Source of the DNA: Liolophura sinensis
Lineage: Eukaryota > Mollusca > Polyplacophora > Chitonida > Chitonidae
Direction of reading: 5' to 3'
NCBI RefSeq assembly: GCF_032854445.1
Contig: NW_027017957.1
Coordinates: 248,001 to 312,000, forward strand
DNA: 64,000 bases
A model generated the notes under the pieces. The model made no database searches. It worked only from the letters and a program-made list of their open reading frames with translations, and was not told where the DNA came from. Below, one piece after another: positions 26,720 to 38,809 of the stretch. The translations under genes were made by a program, and so were the position numbers. The first letter of the stretch is position 1, and each line of letters opens with the position of its first letter.

Positions 26720-27900
26720 GAATTTATTAGACATCACAAGTCTAGATTTACTTAAAATAATGTTATGTCATCACATTTAACATACAATGAAAATAAATAA
26801 TGCAAAGGGACCAGGCCTCGGAGATCCTTAGTCCACCAGCAGAATCCTAGTTTATGCGACAATACAAGAGGTACGACACTCAGCCCAATGTCCTATTGTG
26901 GCAGGTTATAGGAGAAAATAAGGTCTCTTTGGCCGAGGGGTTAGCAAGCCAGTGCAGAGTAATGACCAAGGAGCCTGTCACTATGCTATGTCGAGTATAT
27001 AACACAGGTATGTCCAGAAGTTCTAATGAATGACAGCCGTCCTTCGTTACAAACGGACTGGTTTGTAAAGAGCAAACTGCCATTATCAACAGATGTATTT
27101 ATTGCAAGTGTCCGAAATTCCCAATCTAATGAGACACAATTCTGGATGTTGTCTGAGAGAGTATAAAATAGTAATATAGCAATGTCATAACAATATTTGC
27201 TTTGTCCAGCTCCGCTCCATGGGCTATAGCTCAGTATTATTTTTGTAGCACTGAGTTATCTTCCCGTAGACAACACAAAACTGGTGCTTCGTCTTTCTTC
27301 TTCAATAAGCCAAAGCTTTGCATCCTTTTTCATTCAGAGACGTTCCAGCAGTGGTGCAAGGGCCCTGTGCCTTACAAAGAGTCCCCTCTAGGCGTGGGTA
27401 TATTTCTCTGTGGTATTAGTTGCATACATGGAGTGCTTATGTAAAACCGAAACAATCAATCTCAGTCAAACCACTGTACCAATGGTGAAGAACACCGGGG
27501 TGACTGGAGTAAACCACCGACCTTCGACAGCTACCTGGTCAGTCTCCTGATTCAAGGTAGAAGACAAATCAGCGAGAGATGGAATACATTTGCAGGCCTA
27601 CGCTCAAAGAATAGCCTATGGAAATTAAAAGGGACGCATCACTGTAATAAAATAATATCCTTATTATTTATTGTGTTGGCAAAGAGAAAATGTAAATATT
27701 TCATACGATTAAATCTGGCTGAGTACAGAGACATAAGCTCACTCATTGGTGTGCATAGAAAAACACAACTGATACATGCCAGTACCTTTTTTTCTGATTA
27801 TATACGTTATCAAGAATATTTACATTTTAAATTTATTCAAACACTTGTTTTCTCAACATTCCACTTTTACCACACTTGGTTAACCAAATCGCTTACTTGA
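26720..27900. repeat. tandem duplication, copy 1 (diverged)
   Basis: Shares ordered blocks with 28060-29560: 'cacatttaacatacaatg', 'ccaccagcagaatcctag', 'ctatagctcagtattattt', 'tattcagagacgttccagc', and a (g)tatatttctttgtg-like block. No conserved open frame spans both copies, so this looks like non-coding segmental duplication. Confidence 0.6.
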
Positions 27901-28059
27901 AATGTACTTAGGAGTGATGTCCCCTTTGTTACAAATTAATGCGATCAATTCAGTAACTCATACAGCACACATCTATACGCCTAAAAGTAGTCATGTACTC
28001 GTCGTTTAGCGCCATGGACCAAGCAGAATTAGGTATCAAACATTATGACACGTCATTAC

Positions 28060-29560
28060 TCTAGAATTACTCAAACTGCTGCGTTATCATCACATTTGAC
28101 ATACAGTCATAATAAAAGGTGTAAGAGGACCAGGTTCCGGATACGCTCATCCAACCAGCAGATTCCTAGTTTATACCAAAAGTCCGACATAGTAAGCTAT
28201 CATGGCAAGTGATAGGGATGAGTTTAACAGAGTATCTATAGTTATTGTGACCATATTCAAGGCTTAAATGACAAGGTATATTTTAGGACATATTTTGTTC
28301 ATTCATAGCATGTTTTGTCACATTTTAACCAGAGGTGTACATGCTATGTGAAATGTTAAGTGGCGCTAGAATGTCTCTGAAAACTTTAAGTATATCGCCA
28401 ATTAAACACTAGCAAACTGATCACTGGTAAATCCTAGAAATGTCAAAAATTATATACAGGTATACATTATATTAAACAATAGCGACATCTGTGGATAGTA
28501 TAAGAATGTCAATAAAGAACCATTGGAGAAATCTGTAATTTTGTTGAATACAAAACAGGTATGCCCAGATGTTGTGTTAAATCACAGTAGTCCTTGTCGC
28601 CATACTAACTGCCATGATCAGTGACGGGGGTAGGTGGTGGTCTTGACAAGGTGAATCCTAGACGTGCACTAAAAGACTTCTTTCACAAGCAAGGAAAGAA
28701 CAAGTGATATCATCAGCAGAGAATACATCAACATAAATACTGAAATATGGACGCTGAAAGGACAACATATGTATTTTGAGCAAAGGAACTCCCGACTTAT
28801 GGACCTACATAGCTATAACTACCAGTGAGTTGTCGACCCACTCGACCTCACTCGATCCAGTATTTTCACTGGTCTCGAGTGCATGTAATTGTTTCGAATG
28901 TGAGAAATTTAAAATATTCTGGATGTTCGAGAATGTAATCTGAAATAGAGCAATTAGCTCAGTCTTTTTCCTAAAGATCTATTGGCCATAACTCAATATT
29001 ATTTAGATAGCAAATCTCTAGAGCACACCTTTCTATCCTTTCCTATTCAGAGACGTTCCGGAAGTAGTGCATGGCACTGAACAAAATCCAATAATTCGGT
29101 TTACATACTTAAATGTTGCAAATAGTAACAGCGAGGCGAGTGTATATTTCTTTGTGCAGTTAACTACCAACATGGGTCTTTCATATATTTCCGGAACAAG
29201 AAATCTCAATAACCTATTGTATTACAGATGCAGGTTTAATGCTTATGGGTGGGGAAAACCCAGGTGCGTGGGGTAAAGTACTTGACAAGCCTCCTGATTA
29301 ACAACGTAATTGAAACACCGATAGATGGGATACACTAGTCTGGTAAAACGCGACGAATAGTCTATGAAAATTAAAATAAAGACATATAATAAACTAAAAA
29401 TTAAGGCTTTCTAAGCTCTTCAAAAATGTCCAAGTACCACACCCTTAAATTTGGCTGACTACAGAGGCATACGCTCACTCATTTGTAGAAAAATACTATT
29501 GCCACAAATCTTTTTTCTGATTATACACGTTATAAATGATATGTATATATTAATACGTAA
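28060..29560. repeat. tandem duplication, copy 2 (diverged)
   Basis: Partner of 26720-27900, with the same block order and many indels. No coding exon supported. Confidence 0.6.
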
Positions 29561-29679
29561 ACATTTTTTTTCTGTACTGAACAATGACATTGTGCGGTAA
29601 ATTACTCTGAATCAAATATTCCGGAAATCCAACAATACTGCATAGGGCAAGTAAGACCAGTGAGGTTGAGTTTTGTTTA

Positions 29680-29948
29680 TTTGATTTATTTATTTGATTG
29701 GTGCTTTACGCCCTACTCAAGAATATTTCACTTATACGACGGCGGCTAGCATTATGGCGGGTGGAAACCGAGCATAGCCTGGGGGAAACCCACGACCATC
29801 CGCAGGCTGCTAGCAGACCTTTCCACTTACGGCCGGAGAGGAAGCCAGTATGAGCTGGACTTGAACTCACAGCGACCGCATTGGTGGGAGACTCCTTGGT
29901 CATTACGCTGAGCTAGCGCGCTAACCAACTGAGCCACGGAGGCCCCAC
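29680..29948 (-). mobile_element. tRNA-headed SINE, full length
   Basis: Reverse orientation with complete tail, core and 'ctaaccaactgagccacgg' head. It is flanked by the duplication GAGTTTTGTTTA on both sides (about 29669-29680 and 29949-29960). Confidence 0.9.
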
Positions 29949-29960
29949 GAGTTTTGTTTA

Positions 29961-31679
29961 AGACCACGACGTCTTCCTTTTCGCACCTCGCACAGAGGCA
30001 GGTTTATGCAATGAGGATTTGTTGAACTTAGGCTTGTAAAGGCCTAGTTACATGTATTTCTAAATCACCAGTGACAAAAATTAAAGCAAAAGGAAACTGA
30101 TACAGCAGACCCCAAAAGGAAGACAGGCTTTCCGTTATCAAAATGATTGAATGAATAACTGGGGCTTTACATTCGTCCGCAATACTGCAGTCATATATAT
30201 CTAATGGCGAAAAATGGTGATTCAAAGTGTTGATGAAAGTGAAAATAGAATATATTGATGATTGTATTTTCCCCCCTGGTTTTCATTTACTGGAACAGGT
30301 GACAAACGTATTGATATTGAGAGAATTGTGAAAGCACACATTTTTCTAAAATTGTTTTCTGAGCTTTAATGGCATTACTGTTCAGTTTAGTAAGATTTAT
30401 TCCACCAATAATCTTTGACTGCAGACAACACCTTACGAAATGTGCCATTGTTATCTACATATATTTATTTATATATATAACTAACACCTCAAATGCACAG
30501 TTCATATAGATCATTTTCTGAGACAGTCCAATGAATACAGTGTTATTCTGTTTGAAAGCTAATTATTATTTAAAAATATCAAGACACCATAATTAAAGAA
30601 CATATAAAACCTAAATAGAAAAAAATATATTGTATATCAAAACATTAGGGGTTATAACTGCGGAAAATAAAAAGTATCTTAAAATATTATAAACTACATA
30701 TTTAATTGACATGTAAATGTGTGCAAATATCAGCACAACATAGCTTGTCTCCAAATAGATTACACATTATTACTTTTAAAAGTTTAAAATTGTCACTTAT
30801 AAAAGCTATATAATATGGTACAATAAATCTAGTAAGTACATGTGCTTTAAGGTTTGAGTTTGTTAGAACTACATTCGGGGTGCAAATAAAATACCCGATT
30901 GTAACCTGTTTAGTATGATATACGTGTATGCATGTGTTAACATAACTTCTTAAACATCTCATGTTGTGTATATACACAAAATAAACACATTTTAAAAATA
31001 ATCAATGAATAACTGCAAAGGTAAAACAGCTGCAATTCAAGGAAGAGTACACAATACATTGCAGTTTACAGTGAAATATGTTAGAGTAATAGACACAGAC
31101 TTAGTAGGAATACAAACCTATATGGTTTTGTGCACGTCTCATGTGTAATTTTGTTCAAAAATCTGACATACATCTAAGAGAGATCAATTTCGAATGGCAT
31201 GCGACCGCTACGCTAGACTGTCACACTTAGTAAGACGTAAACGACCAAGTTATTTTGAAAATATTAGGGGTTAAACTATATTTTCATTTTAGGAAGCTAA
31301 AACCCTGTCGTCCTTGAAGGAGACGGCTATGTTAAACTGGAGTGTAGGTATGACGATATATACGCTCTCACAAAACCTTCTGGAACAAACTATCCGATCA
31401 CGTGTTCGATCTCCACACAGAATTTATATGTTATCAAGGAATGACCGCATTGACACAGTTTTTTTTTCATTCATTTTCTTGGCAACGGAAAAAGACAATG
31501 AAAAAACTATATACTGTTAACGCATGGCAACTGAGCTATCCAATCAGAAATACCGTTGCTTGGAATACAGCAAGCCGTTCCATTGAATACCGCGTGTTCA
31601 TTGGTTCTCTAAATCAGGGTTTAAGATTACTAGCACCTGTTCTCATATGAAAACGACTATATGTAGGAACTATTAAGGA
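29961..31679. other. no gene seen
   Basis: Strongly AT-rich with short open frames only. No splice-bounded exon and no family recognised. Confidence 0.5.
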
Positions 31680-32100
31680 GTAATTCTCACCAGGCCCGAT
31701 TTTTCTCATTCATTAGACAGCATATTGATGATCTGCTAGCTTTAAAGACTCGATATATAGCAAAGAGGAAAGATGCAGATTCTCCAGATGGTACATCTTA
31801 ATTCCGACCTACCACAAGAGGGACAGTTTCAAGTTTGACAATGTAAATTACCTTTACCAGCAATATACCGACGGGTCTTTCATATGGCGTGTACATAGCT
31901 CGCCTATCATCATTTATTAGATGCTGTTAGTTGTGTGATGATTTCAATCAACGTTGTATATGCATTATATACTTTCTTAGTTCTTTGGTGATTAGTGTTA
32001 AACGTCGTTTTGGGAATTGACCTTGCTTGTATTGACATGGAAAGTCTTTATTGGTTGGCGGTTGGTATACGAATGCTTGTTTGGACGCATGTATATATTA
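31680..32100 (+). pseudogene. reverse transcriptase fragment, decayed
   Basis: One + frame reads 'FSFIRQHIDDLLALKT', matching the YIDDL catalytic block with Y changed to H. Further on, 'SNIPTGLSYGVYIARLSSF' and 'CDDFNQR' match the SNIP..AYGVYISQL..F block typical of this RT group. Stops interrupt the frame. The end (from 31950) is a reverse copy of the RT-tail repeat. Confidence 0.6.
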
Positions 32101-32339
32101 TTTAAATGTTTAGTTAAATCTTTTCTTTTTTTATGACAAAAAAGTGAATAGAAATCAAGTTCCGCTAACACGGGGGAAGTACCCAATTAGGAAATACAAA
32201 TATGATTTCAAGCATCAAAATTTCATTGTTTGACCTTGGTTGGGGCCTGCGATTGAAGAATTCACTTTTTTCTTATTTTTTTTGTTCAAAGGGCACCAAA
32301 AATAGTTTTAAGTTACATGCCCACTTCACGGTGCCGAAA

Positions 32340-32770
32340 GTTGGATGTATTAAGATTGCTACTGTATAAGCATTTACATGGACAGTTAGAATAAAACACT
32401 AACTGAAGTAAATTGACAACAGGTCGTGATCACCTGTTACGTGTGACCATTTGCCAGGTATCACACTGTCATCGCTGCTCTGGTTTTTCTCCAGTACGTC
32501 TTTTATGCTGTACTTCTTTAAGTAGGATTCTGCTAGTGGACTAAGCATCATCGAGGCTTGGTCCCTTTACATTGTTTTAATGTTAGTTTATGTTGAATGT
32601 GATGACAATACAACATTTTCAGTAATTTTAGACCAGTGACGTTTAATAAATTGCAATTAACATCACTCCATATTTTTTGTGCAAAGGGGCCTGTCATTCG
32701 GTACTGTTTACGCATGTACATGAACAGTTGGAATAAAACCCTAACTTAGGTCAGTTGACAAGAGGCCGCT
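32340..32770 (-). repeat. dispersed repeat family copies
   Basis: Two tandem partial copies. Both hold 'gttagaataaaac..ctaact' and 'gttgacaa.aggc', matching 10660-10760 and 18030-18100. The block 'gtggactaagcatc..aggcttggtccc' is the reverse complement of 'ggaccaggcctcgg..cttagtccac' at 26.8 kb. Confidence 0.6.
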
Positions 32771-32884
32771 TTAATTATAATACGGAACACAGACGTATAT
32801 AATTTCAATGTTAATGGACAATAAGGGAATTATGGGCGCTTGAGTTACAGCTTAAGGCTTCGAAAAGTAATGTCTCATATACAT

Positions 32885-32975
32885 ATTTTACTTTTTATTT
32901 ATTTATTTATATTACTTCATTGGCGTTTTACGGCGTACTCAAGAATATTTCATTTGTACGACAGCGGAACTTATA
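32885..32975 (-). mobile_element. SINE fragment, 3' end
   Basis: (TTTA)n followed by 'ggcgttttacggcgtactc' and 'aagaatatttcatttgtacg'. Only the tail of the SINE is present. Confidence 0.75.
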
Positions 32976-33459
32976 CTTTGTGTGATGTCCTATTCGTTCA
33001 ATCACTGTTATTTACGTAGTGCAAACAGATGATGCACCGTTTTTGATGTAAGGGTGATATTAACAAAATCTGGAGTTACATCGTCAATGAAATCTGTGCA
33101 TTGTTTTCTTCTTGTTGTGTGAAAACAAGTATCAAACCTACTATTTGGTACAAAACAAATTTTGGGAAAACACCAGGTAAAGTCATATCAAGAACCCACT
33201 CCCTATACTGACAAGGCTTACTTCAGAGTAATTTACAGGCAAAAGTCAATATAAGGGTAGGTTACTACATTCCGGCTTTATTTACATCGCTGTCAGTAGT
33301 ACTTACTTTGTTATGTCAACTTACTATATGGCCTTAAATCGTCTAGTTAACTCATTTTGTCCTAACAATTAATGATTCCCAAGGTGGCAGGGAAAGAAGA
33401 GAAAATAACCCAAAGATACCTATATTGGCATAAAGCCGTGTTCACGGGGCGTGATTTGC

Positions 33460-33620
33460 CATACTGACTCGCAGAATTCGATAAACGCATTCGTATACCA
33501 GCCATAAACCAATATGAACGTTTCTTGTCAATAATCCCAAGGTTAATTAGCAAAACAACGCTTAACATAAACTACCAAAGAACTAAGAAAGTATAACACA
33601 AACTACAAAAGAACTAAGAT
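33460..33620 (+). repeat. RT-tail repeat
   Basis: Matches 22580-22690 and 24090-24200 ('attcgtataccagcc', 'tcaataatcccaagg', 'caaagaactaagaaagtat'). It immediately precedes the coding-like segment at 33691, as its relative precedes the YAEL array at 24.4 kb. Confidence 0.7.
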
Positions 33621-33690
33621 AGTATACACTCACACCAGCAAAGTTGTCAACAATAAAATATGTATCTCCGTTGTCGCTTGATTGCAACAG

Positions 33691-33889
33691 TTCATATATC
33701 CAAAGCCATCCAATTCAACACGATGAATACATAAGCCCAGTACCGGACAAAGCGGAACTGGACACTACCATGAGCAGAGCTCTGTCCACATCTACTTACA
33801 CGAGTATTATACCGACTTCAGAACCTGGAGTCCGATGGAACAACCGTGACACACCATCTTTCTCAGCATCAACCTGTGGCGTTAATTGA
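33691..33889 (+). CDS. candidate terminal exon, relative of the YAEL-array segment
   Basis: After a plausible acceptor (cgcttgattgcaacag) a phase-2 frame runs 66 codons to a TGA at 33887-33889. It starts SYIQSHPIQHDEYISPVP, aligned with LYIQRGDVIQHDEYISPTP at 24.4 kb. It continues with a KAELDTTM block in the place of YAELYTIM, so the first tyrosine is replaced by lysine. Later it has TYTSI. Conservation of QHDEYISP between the two copies suggests a real ancestral coding sequence. It could be the last exon of a + strand gene converging on the minus-strand receptor, or a relic. Confidence 0.4.
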
Positions 33890-34306
33890 GATCGTCGAAC
33901 AACACGCAGGATCTAACAAATGGTTCCAGGTGAGAGATATACACGCCATACATAGGTCCCTTCGGTACAATGCTGTCTAAGTAAGAACAAACTAAAGCCA
34001 AAACTGAAGTTATCTCTCCTGCCGCACAGTCCGCGAGAGAGGAATCCTTTAGGTTCGTGTACAAACATAGGCCCAGGTAAGATATACCATCTGCAGAACC
34101 TGTGGTTTCCTTTAAATCCAGTATATATGTTCCACAGCATTTGCTATACATGGATTGTTTAAAGCCAGCAGATAACAAATATATCGTTTTGTGACTGAGA
34201 AAGATCGGACACGGTGAGGACCACTCCCAAATAATTTCTGCACGTAGTCGTCTTCATACCAAAACAGGTGTAGGTCAGCCAAAAGGGGGCACAATTTGTT
34301 GTCCAA
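33882..34306 (-). pseudogene. reverse transcriptase fragment, decayed
   Basis: The minus-strand frames read 'LCPLLADLHLFWYEDDYVQ', then 'VTKRYICYLLALNN' (the catalytic YIDD replaced by YICY). After a frame change come 'TTGSADGISYLGLCLY' and 'GPMYGVYISHLEPFVRSC'. The order of blocks is that of the RT domain seen in pieces at 22.4 and 31.7 kb. The loss of the DD pair and the frame changes make it inactive. Confidence 0.65.
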
Positions 34307-34374
34307 ACCACAGGCGTTCCGCTCATTGATTGAGAAGGAATGGGGTTGTGCTTTGATTATAAGGCTATTTAGCT

Positions 34375-34534
34375 TTAGGAACTCTGATGACCATACTCTT
34401 CCTCAGCGCCATATACGACTGACGGTCCCCACTCCTCAAAGGCAATGCTGGCGTAGGTCGTCATGTTCTCAGAAGGGTGTGTGATGGGTTTGTTGCCCAC
34501 GAGTTTCGCATCCGCGTCCACCAGTACGTGAGGA
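34375..34534 (-). CDS. receptor exon: C-terminus with TTYASIAF motif
   Basis: Encodes the last 52 residues and a TAA stop. It includes 'SENMTTYASIAFEEWGP', a YxxI motif, followed by an acidic end with VVYGAEEEYGHQSS. Two acceptors are possible. The stronger, tcttccag|ATG at 34542, gives phase 0. The AAAG at 34535-34538 gives phase 2 and joins in frame to the exon at 35711-35816, which ends in phase 2. With the upstream acceptor that junction would stop at once (AGA TGA). I chose the in-frame one. Confidence 0.55.
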
Positions 34535-35351
34535 CTTTTCATCTGGAAGAGTTGATATTTAACAGATAATAACGATTAAAATATCGGCAGATCAATCTTG
34601 TACAACAAACCCTTAACCAATTAGTAAACCTGTTCTAACTGTACTGTCTTGAAACTGTGCGTTCTATCATCGAAGGTTAACTCATATTTTCTATTACCGA
34701 AGACATATTTGAGCATAGTGAACCTATTTTAACGTTTGTATCGTAGTACCTGAAAGCTGTATCGTAATGTCATACTAGGTTTTATCCCGTTTACTCCACA
34801 GTTGCTCCGATTCGTCACACTTAGCAATTTTTCAGAAAATGAGTTCGGTATTAGCACCGGCGTTTCTTGAGAATGTAACTCTCTGTGTTTTTGGGTATCG
34901 AGTCCTTTTTCGCTTCCATCGGGAGCAGGTTTGAGTTTTAAGGATGAATTTAAAGTTCTTGGTAAGAGGACACAAGACAGGTGGTGATCAGGCTGTGAGT
35001 GACGTCCCCATGGCGTTTCTAGGCACAGCTGCCAGCTGCTAACGTAGAAAGATCAAGATTTCGGCAGTCAACATTTGTCAAGATTTTCATGGTTGCTTTC
35101 TCACAGAAAGGGCCAGGTATTCACCTAATCTTATCGGCCACGAAATGTTTGTGACTGAATTATAGCACTAAAAGTTAACATGGTGACTTGGGGAAATTTA
35201 ATATGTTTCTGAGTAATATAACGATGAGGATTCATTAGGTGTGTGTACATATACTGTATCTTCTTGTGGCAGGGCGAGTCCATGCCGCCAAAGTACAGCC
35301 GCCACTGCCGCCACTGAACCATCATGCCGAGGATGATATGACACCCCACTG

Positions 35352-35510
35352 AGTCAACCCACCGTGTCACAACGGGGCCAACCAATCATGTTTCCTTGCT
35401 TTAACCTCTCAATGCTGAGCGCCAAGCAAGCAGCAGCAAGTACCATTTTTAAAGCCTGTGTTATAACCCGACTTGGGTTTGATCCTCGGGTCTCCCGGAT
35501 TCAAGGCGGA
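35352..35510 (-). mobile_element. V-SINE/RUDI-like fragment
   Basis: Reverse, truncated copy: 'ctctcaatgctgagcgcc', 'aagcaagcagcagcaag', and a degenerate B box 'gggtttgatcctcgggtc'. The head and 3' tail are missing. It lies just outside the left edge of the 6-kb duplication. Confidence 0.7.
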
Positions 35511-35710
35511 CTCTTAGGTAATGGTATAGCCTACATGTGCATGATATAGTGTTATACCACTTCACTTCTTGGCATCTCCAATAAATGTGCCCTTGTGCCC
35601 CTGTCACGTGCATACCTTGCAGATAGCCGTAGGGTACTTTTGTCATGCATAATCAGATGTTTATCTACGTGTGTCTGAATTAAAAACGCGAGAAAACAGC
35701 AAACGTGTAC

Positions 35711-35816
35711 CTGGTCAGGTCTGCGGTTTCCAAGCGGTCATCGTATCCGGAGTTATAATACATCACTTCATCCCCAGCAGAAGCCGCATTAGCAAAGGTG
35801 TCCACAGAAATTTGGC
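35711..35816 (-). CDS. receptor exon: GQISV/YYNSGY, unit 1
   Basis: 106 nt, acceptor tctgtacacag, donor CCAG|GTACAC. Phase 1 in, phase 2 out. Encodes 'GQISVDTFANAASAGDEVMY' and then 'YNSGYDDRLETADLT'. The tyrosine cluster (YYNSGY) is conserved in its copy at 41747-41852. The GTACAC donor is weaker than the GTAAAT of the copy. Confidence 0.65.
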
Positions 35817-36291
35817 CTGTGTACAGACAAAGAGACACATAAACGTGTAAACTAGCTGCACGAAACTGTTTATCTCAGAATGCTTTTTATCTGCATTATT
35901 GTGTATAGAATATCAATTTACTATTCAAGGAGATGGTCTGGATAGCTGTGGATTTTCCAAATGTTCGCTTTCACTGAAATCTCATTTTAAAGTCATTCTA
36001 AGGTTACATTACTTGCTTATCCATCAGACAACTTCTGTCTCAAATGTTGTTTTATTTGAGGAACATGTATAACACCGTACAACACAGGAAAATGAGCCAC
36101 AGAGCTTGTGGTACTTGATGGCGATAAGCGAACAACGATACTCGTGTGGTTGTTGCGTAGTGCAATATTCGTTGCACACAATTGTACCTGCCTCCGATAT
36201 GGTGTGCATGTCTGAACATTGTATGTAGGAAAGGTGTCAATAACTTGCCATGACATCAGTGTTTTATGCCAAACACTTCATATAGAGGAAC

Positions 36292-36456
36292 AAATTAACA
36301 TTAATCGAAAATTATCGATTTCGATAAATAAATAATGGATATCAATAAATCTTTATCGATAAATATCGTTAATTCATTTATCGACATCACTACTTTATTT
36401 ATCGATATGGTTAATTTATTTATTGATGAATACAATTCTCGATTAAATGTTAATTT
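36292..36456. mobile_element. MITE-like element rich in TATCGAT, unit 1
   Basis: Ends are inverted (AAATTAACATTAATCG against CGATTAAATGTTAATTT, one difference). The interior holds repeated TATCGAT and ATTCATTTATCGA palindromic motifs. A copy lies at the equivalent place of unit 2 (42378-42535), so it predates the duplication. No clear target duplication was found. Confidence 0.5.
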
Positions 36457-36476
36457 GGCCACTCATACCTCCACGC

Positions 36477-36628
36477 CGTAAGTGGGAAGGTCTGCCAGCG
36501 GATGGTCGTGGGTTTCCCCCGGGCTATGCCCGGATTCCACCCACCATAATGCTGGCCGCCATAGTATAAGTGAAATATTCTTGAGTGCGGCTTAAAACAT
36601 CAATCAAATAAATAAAAAAAATAAATAA
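36477..36628 (+). mobile_element. 5'-truncated SINE, unit 1 only
   Basis: Starts in the SINE core (cgtaagtgggaaggtctgc) and ends in the usual tail and A-rich run. Flanked by perfect ATACCTCCACGC duplications (36465-36476, 36629-36640). Unit 2 keeps the empty site, with a single ATACCTCCACGC at about 42545. Confidence 0.92.
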
Positions 36629-38112
36629 ATACCTCCACGCATAAGACAGAGCCTTGTTGTATGGGTGAACATTGCAGTTAAACAATAAGAAAAAAAAATA
36701 GGAAAAATGTGACACATGGTGGAACAAATTTTGATGGCTACGACTTTAGGGGGTCAAAAAGATTTCCTGTTAATAAATGGAATATGGATGTAGCAATAAA
36801 TGATCCAAGACCTATTTTCAAACCAAAACGTCATTTCCAAAGGAAGCCATGTGCAGGAATCTGATCAGAGCAAACATAAAGCATTAGAAATGGCAGGACG
36901 TCATGTTGCTCAGTTTGGCTTCGTATAGATTGTTTCATGGGCCATTCATGGTGTGCATGCACAAGTCGAGATGATAGGCAAGATGTGTGGTAAGTTTCAT
37001 CGAAATTGGCGCAGTAGTATTTGGGAAGCGATGCATGGACAAAATCGTGTCTACAGACGAACAAACTTCGTCGAGCGGGGTATAATAATGAAATATACTC
37101 ATATCCAATAATCACACAATAGTTTTAACTGTAACAATTCGATTTATTAAGTTTTTTACTTCAATTTGTACAATTTTTCCCTAGTGTAATGTGAAAAAAA
37201 TATCAGATATGTTTCTGTCTCTTTATCATCACTATTATTTCATTGATATTATTGACATTATATCTAGTTATGTATTAGTTTGTCAAAGGTGCCCTTAAAT
37301 TATTGACACGAATATCTCTAATATTCTTTGCATTAACGTAAAATGTATGTGGTAAAACAGAAGATTGTGCTTGTAACGCAGATGTAAAGTGTCCAGTGTA
37401 AATGATTTGTCTTCTATAAACTATATTCTTATTTCCAAGCCGGTGGCTCAAAAGTTAGCCTTATTTATTTTATATTTTACACTTGTCAGTTTTCATAATA
37501 CACATGTACAAGTAATTTGTCTCACAGTTTCTATTTTCTCCCCGATTAATTCAATTACAGGGCATAATTACTACATCTGTTAACCTAAATACACAGATAT
37601 AATATCTAGTAAACATTCCAAACCCTTTCAAATGTGGAAAAAGCTATAATCAACCGTTTTTAATTCTAAACAGGGTTATAATTTATGCACACGTTTAATT
37701 CGAATACGAAAATAATGCCGAACATACAACAATTTGGTTTAAAATAAGAAAATACCAAAAAATGTTCTTTTTTTGTACATGTGTATTCCTGATAAATTAC
37801 ACCCGACTGTGGGGAAATACCGATCACATTAACATTACTTCGAAAGTTATCAAACTATTGCTCGTTAACAACAAGGCTTGGGAAGTCTTGTAAATATTAG
37901 GAGGGTGATACTAAAGCCCGGTGTTGTATTAGGACATAATGCCAAAATACTCTACAACTATTTACAGTTCACAGTCACGTCTGCAACTCCGATTTTTTGG
38001 CAAGTTTTGAGTGTATAAATACTGTTAATTTGTCCGCACTGCTGCATATTTTTTAGATTCGGTTCAGTGTTTCTTGCAGTAAATAAAAAAATATTTAAAA
38101 AGTAATTCTCAC

Positions 38113-38172
38113 CTTTTCCATCCTTTGGTTTGCCTTTGGTAAGACCAGTTTTGTCACCTTGCATAGATTTCC
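38113..38172 (-). CDS. receptor exon: basic GK-rich, unit 1 only
   Basis: 60 nt, acceptor ttatttgacag, donor AAAG|GTGAGA, phase 1-1. Encodes about 20 residues, KSMQGDKTGLTKGKPKDGK, lysine- and glycine-rich with no tyrosine. It would join in frame after the YAEL exon and before GQISV. The equivalent place in unit 2 is replaced by a foldback element and no copy was seen there. Confidence 0.6.
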
Positions 38173-38467
38173 CTGTCAAATAATCCCAAAATGTAATTAG
38201 ATTAAAAAAATCAATAGAACACCTTTAGCACATATAGACACCTAGCCTCAAGTATAATTACAGCAATTACAGAGCATGTCTGTTTTGCTCAGCAAAACAT
38301 TTCTCATCTGGTATTGATTAAGACTTAATGGAAAGTACAAATGGTGAATAAGTATGGAGACAAGCACGTAATAGTTCGGATTTTATTTACATAATAACTG
38401 TGCTATACCTCCAATAAGTGCATATAGTTGTGGTGATATTTCGTCTGTGACTTGTGCCATCGTTTAC

Positions 38468-38494
38468 CTGGCTCTAGCTTGAAAATCCTCTTAG
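38468..38494 (-). CDS. possible 27-nt microexon, unit 1
   Basis: Donor CCAG|GTAAAC and a weak acceptor (cttcggtaaag). Phase 1-1, encoding about nine residues (KRIFKLEP). The copy in unit 2 (43887-43913) has GG in place of the donor GT. The two copies differ in residues more than the neighbouring exons do, so this may not be a used exon. Confidence 0.3.
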
Positions 38495-38809
38495 CTTTAC
38501 CGAAGGCACGTTGAAACAAGGCAAAAATGGAACACAACCTGATTCACCATACATTCATGCATTGTATGAAAAGAAATCAGATGATAAAAAGAACTACAAC
38601 TCACAGAGTACATCCAGAGCAGAGACGAGTGTGGTCCGATGAAAACCTACATCTTGGCAATTTACGTCAGTTACGATTATTATTTTAACTGCTTATGTGG
38701 ATGCTTTAATAGAGGCTAGTCTTACAGCTCTTAACACCGTAGTTTAAAAAGAAATTCTTTTTAAAAATTCATTTATGATAAACGGCTATTAATAAGGCAG
38801 CTGATTCGA

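Noticed and set aside
24387-33889. Treating the YAEL array and the 33.69-kb segment as consecutive exons of one transcript
   Set aside because: The array exon leaves in phase 1 and the later segment needs phase 2; both share the same leader and flanking RT repeat, so they look like duplicates rather than neighbours.
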